Of a DNA stretch of 64,000 nt, positions 61,474-64,000 are shown one piece after another (the first letter of the stretch is position 1; each line of letters starts with the position of its first letter). The notes under the pieces were generated by a model. It did not search any database and was not told the DNA's origin. It saw only the letters and a list, made by a program, of their open reading frames with translations. The position numbers were made by a program, and so were the translations under genes. Source of the DNA: Gordonia sp. SID5947 (GTDB taxonomy: Bacteria > Actinomycetota > Actinomycetes > Mycobacteriales > Mycobacteriaceae); the NCBI RefSeq assembly GCF_009862785.1, contig NZ_WWHU01000001.1, forward strand, positions 3,100,001 to 3,164,000, in the 5' to 3' direction.

Positions 61474-62670
61474 TCAGCCGAGTGACCCCAACGCACGCGC
61501 GAGGTGATCCACCTCGTACGGCGTGGAATACGGACCGAGACCCACCGTGACCGCACCGCCGAAATCCCCCGCTCCCAGCCGGCTCAGCGCGCGGCTGGGT
61601 ACGTCCGCGAGCGCGCAGATGCCGTTGTCGGCGAGGCGTCGGACCACCTTGTCGGCGCTGACACCGTCGAAGGTGAAACTCACCGCAGGGACACGATCCT
61701 CCACCGTGCCGACCAGGCTGACCTGGTTGAGATGCTGCAGGGTGGTGGTCAGATAGAACGTGAGACGCCGCAGATATTCGTTGACGCCGTCGAGGGCGGT
61801 GACAACCCTGCGCCTGCGTTTGCCGATGGCGTCGTCGTCGAGGGCGGCGAGATGCTCCACGGACGCCACGAGACCTGCCAGCAGCGCGCCCTGATGCGGT
61901 TCGGGCTCGAGCCGTGCCGGCCCGACGGCCCGCGGATCCATGGCCAGCGACCGCAGGCGATCCATGACAGCCGCGCTTCGGAAACCCATCGCGGCCACCC
62001 GCGGCCCACCCCATCGTTCAGCGGAGACGAGCAGGACGTCGGCGCCCAGCTCGGCGATGTCGAGTGGCAGGTAGGGCGCGGCGCTCGTCGCATCGACCAC
62101 CAGCAAGGCGCCCGCCGCCCGTGCCCTGGTGGCGATCGCACCGACGTCGGTGATCGCACCGACGGTCGACGACGCGAGGGTCACCGCCACGACGGCAGTC
62201 CGCTCGTCGATCAGATCCCGGTATTGCCAGGTCGGCAGGGCGCCGGTCTCGACGTCCACCTCCGCCCACCGGGTACGGGCGCCATGCCGGTCGGCCACGC
62301 GTAGCCAGGGCACGATGTTGGGTTCGTCGTCCTGGCGGCTCAGCACCACGTTGCCGCCCAGCCACGACGACACCGGCATCGCCTCGGCGAGGCCGCTCAC
62401 CAGTGCCGATCGCGAGGGTCCGAGGACCACGGCCGCGGAGTCGGCGGCCATCAGATCCGCGACGGCACGGCGTGCACCGTCGACCACCTCGGCGGATGCC
62501 CGCGCGGCCGGGTAAACGCCGCCGGGTGCCGCCCCGAGCTGCCGAAATCCTTTGGACACGGCAGACGCGACCGAGTCCGGTATCTGCAGGCCGGCCTGCG
62601 GGTCGAGATGGATCCAGCCGTCACCGAGCGAGGGAAACAATCCACGCACGTGTGCGACGTCGAAGGCCAT
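61474..62670 (-). CDS. class-V aminotransferase / cysteine-desulfurase-like protein without catalytic lysine
   Basis: 398 aa, fold type I. Cofactor-site features LDPQAGLQIPDSV, VVDATSAAPYLPLD (Asp ~193) and SFTFDGVSADKVVRRLAD are present. At the Schiff-base position the usual S-x-H-K-x2-G-P reads SAERWGGP (~216-223), so His is Glu and Lys is Arg. It is therefore unlikely to be an ordinary PLP transaminase or desulfurase. It occupies the position of Rv3778c, divergent from bpa, with 55 bp between starts. Confidence 0.82.
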   Translation of the reverse strand: MAFDVAHVRGLFPSLGDGWIHLDPQAGLQIPDSVASAVSKGFRQLGAAPGGVYPAARASAEVVDGARRAVADLMAADSAAVVLGPSRSALVSGLAEAMPVSSWLGGNVVLSRQDDEPNIVPWLRVADRHGARTRWAEVDVETGALPTWQYRDLIDERTAVVAVTLASSTVGAITDVGAIATRARAAGALLVVDATSAAPYLPLDIAELGADVLLVSAERWGGPRVAAMGFRSAAVMDRLRSLAMDPRAVGPARLEPEPHQGALLAGLVASVEHLAALDDDAIGKRRRRVVTALDGVNEYLRRLTFYLTTTLQHLNQVSLVGTVEDRVPAVSFTFDGVSADKVVRRLADNGICALADVPSRALSRLGAGDFGGAVTVGLGPYSTPYEVDHLARALGSLG

Positions 62671-62725
62671 AGCTCACACGATAGACATGGGGTATCACGA
62701 CAACCGACACACGTCCTTCGGCACA

Positions 62726-63274
62726 ATGGGTGTCATGACATCTGGACCGTTCGGAGGCAACGACCCACGCACCGGCGTTCCCGGCGAAGAACCGGAGAAC
62801 GTGATCGTCGTGGGAGGCCAGTCCGGCGGCGACGCCGACGGCGACAGCAGCAGCGTCGCCGACATGGTGGAACAGCCGGCCAAGGTGATGCGGATCGGCA
62901 CCATGATCAAGCAACTGCTCGAGGAGGTGCGGGCCGCTCCTCTCGACGAGGCGAGCCGCAACCGGCTCCGCGAGATCCACGAATCGTCGATCCGCGAACT
63001 CGAAGACGGTCTCGCGCCCGAGCTGCGCGAGGAGCTCGAGCGGCTGGCATTGCCGTTCACCGACGACGGGGCGCCGTCGGACGCGGAGCTGCGGATCGCC
63101 CAGGCGCAGCTGGTCGGGTGGCTGGAAGGGCTGTTCCACGGCATCCAGACCGCACTGTTCGCACAGCAGATGGCCGCCCGCGCGCAGCTCGAACAGATGC
63201 GGCAAGGAGCACTGCCGCCGGGCGTCATGACCGGCGGCGGACCGCACGGACCCAGCACGGGGCAATACCTCTGA
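62726..63274 (+). CDS. bpa: bacterial proteasome activator
   Basis: 182 aa. Four-helix-bundle core with VMRIGTMIKQLLEEVRAAPL, REIHESSIRELEDGLAPELR, AQLVGWLEGLFHGIQTALFA and QQMAARAQLEQMRQGALPPG; it ends in GQYL, the C-terminal motif that docks into the 20S proteasome alpha-ring. Bpa (PafE) forms dodecameric rings and opens the proteasome gate without ATP. The Gly/Asp/Ser-rich N-terminus is variable. ATG 62726 or 62735 may start it. Its presence implies a 20S proteasome elsewhere in the genome. Confidence 0.95.
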   Translation: MGVMTSGPFGGNDPRTGVPGEEPENVIVVGGQSGGDADGDSSSVADMVEQPAKVMRIGTMIKQLLEEVRAAPLDEASRNRLREIHESSIRELEDGLAPELREELERLALPFTDDGAPSDAELRIAQAQLVGWLEGLFHGIQTALFAQQMAARAQLEQMRQGALPPGVMTGGGPHGPSTGQYL

Positions 63275-63299
63275 TGCCCCGCTTGTATGCTGAGTCCCC

Positions 63300-64000
63300 G
63301 TGTCATCGGTAGTCAACAGCGAGGTACCCCCAGCACCGGCGGTGTCCGATTCCCGCACGCTCCGCCGGGCGGTCAAGGATCTCCGTGACGGCCTGACCAC
63401 CTCCGAGTTGTGGCTTCACCTCGGGTGGCAGGACATCAAGCAGCGCTATCGGCGGTCTGTGCTCGGTCCGCTGTGGATCACCATCGCCACCGGCGTGACC
63501 GCGGTCGCCATGGGACTGTTGTACGGCGAGCTCTTCGGTATGGACATCAAGGTCTTCCTGCCGTACGTGGCGCTCGGCTTCATCTTCTGGAACTTCATCC
63601 AGAGCTCGATCCTCGAGGGCGCCGAGGTGTTCTCCAAGAACGAGGGGCTGATCAAGCAGATCCCGGCACCGGTGAGCGTGCATGTCTATCGCGTGGTGTG
63701 GCGGCAGCTGATCATCTTCGCGCACAACATCGTGATCATCGTGGCGATCTTCCTGATCTTTCCGCCGCCTCTGCACTGGTCGGTGCTGCTGGTGATCCCC
63801 GCCATCATCTTGTTCGTGTTGAACGCGGTGTGGGTCTCCATCGTCTTCGGCATCCTCTCCACCCGGTTCCGCGACATCGGTCAGCTGCTCACCACCGTCG
63901 TGCAATTGGTGTTCTTCATGACCCCGATCATCTGGAGCACCCAGAGCCTCGGGAACACCGCGGCCGGCGAGAAGTCGTCGCGATTGAAGCTCGTCGAACT
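63300..64000 (+). CDS. wzm: ABC-2 transporter permease, galactan/O-antigen export (partial)
   Basis: N-terminal 233 residues; the gene runs off the window. GTG 63300 starts VSSVVNSEVPPAPAVSDSR; SELWLHLGWQDIKQRYRRSV and LGPLWITIATGVTAVAMGLL lead into the first helix, followed by FIFWNFIQSSILEGAEVFSK, RDIGQLLTTVVQLVFFMTPI. This is the Wzm/RfbD permease family which, with Wzt, flips lipid-linked galactan in arabinogalactan synthesis. Its place behind bpa fits the Rv3780-Rv3783 block (from memory). Confidence 0.9.
   Translation, partial: MSSVVNSEVPPAPAVSDSRTLRRAVKDLRDGLTTSELWLHLGWQDIKQRYRRSVLGPLWITIATGVTAVAMGLLYGELFGMDIKVFLPYVALGFIFWNFIQSSILEGAEVFSKNEGLIKQIPAPVSVHVYRVVWRQLIIFAHNIVIIVAIFLIFPPPLHWSVLLVIPAIILFVLNAVWVSIVFGILSTRFRDIGQLLTTVVQLVFFMTPIIWSTQSLGNTAAGEKSSRLKLVE

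Overview
High-GC actinobacterial chromosome, most likely a mycolic-acid-containing Mycobacteriales member close to Gordonia. The case rests on a full 14-gene nuo operon preceded by an orphan response-regulator-like gene, a tadA / tyrA / tRNA-Ser-Arg-Ser / aromatic aminotransferase / quinone oxidoreductase / bpa / wzm order that matches from memory M. tuberculosis Rv3143-Rv3158 and Rv3752c-Rv3783, a secreted mycolyltransferase-type esterase, and many GTG starts. No database search was possible; gene identities come from motifs and remembered family features.

Layout. 1-10 kb: end of an HNH nuclease, a CNNM/CorC-type transporter pair, a frame-disrupted tRNA-guanine transglycosylase, a lipoprotein, a MerR/TipA-like regulator, a glycosyltransferase with divergent TetR and a perfect palindromic operator, and a divergent murF-like / D-Ala-D-Ala-ligase-like pair. 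10-26.5 kb: response-regulator-like gene and nuoA-N (proton-pumping NADH:quinone oxidoreductase), mostly with 4-bp start/stop overlaps. 26.5-30.3 kb: an HTH-STAND ATPase-TM-WD40 protein 13 bp behind nuoN. 30.3-49 kb: conserved housekeeping block with three serine/arginine tRNAs, tadA, tyrA, aquaporin, Nudix, symporter, pat, mycolyl-type esterase, thioesterase, acyltransferase, CorA and HxlR/methyltransferase, ending in a DUF222-HNH gene. 49.0-59.3 kb: a 10.3-kb integrated element in tRNA-Ser(UGA). 59.4-64 kb: MarR, quinone oxidoreductase, MarR, class-V aminotransferase-like protein, proteasome activator Bpa and the start of the Wzm galactan exporter.

The most unusual region is the 10.3-kb element. 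It has 26-bp att repeats, a tyrosine integrase, an excisionase/repressor switch, a winged-helix protein next to an iteron-rich origin-like region, a tape measure protein carrying two wall-hydrolase-like segments, a 90-aa protein and an HK97-type major capsid protein. It has no terminase, portal, protease or tail-tube gene, and the tape measure gene precedes the capsid gene. It looks like a capsid/tail-subverting satellite or a rearranged remnant.

Five sites (tgt twice, nuoG, nuoM and the element repressor) each lack one base in a G/C homopolymer, and adding one base restores a conserved reading frame. This pattern points to base-calling error in the assembly rather than five independent mutations, and a reader should treat those genes as probably intact.
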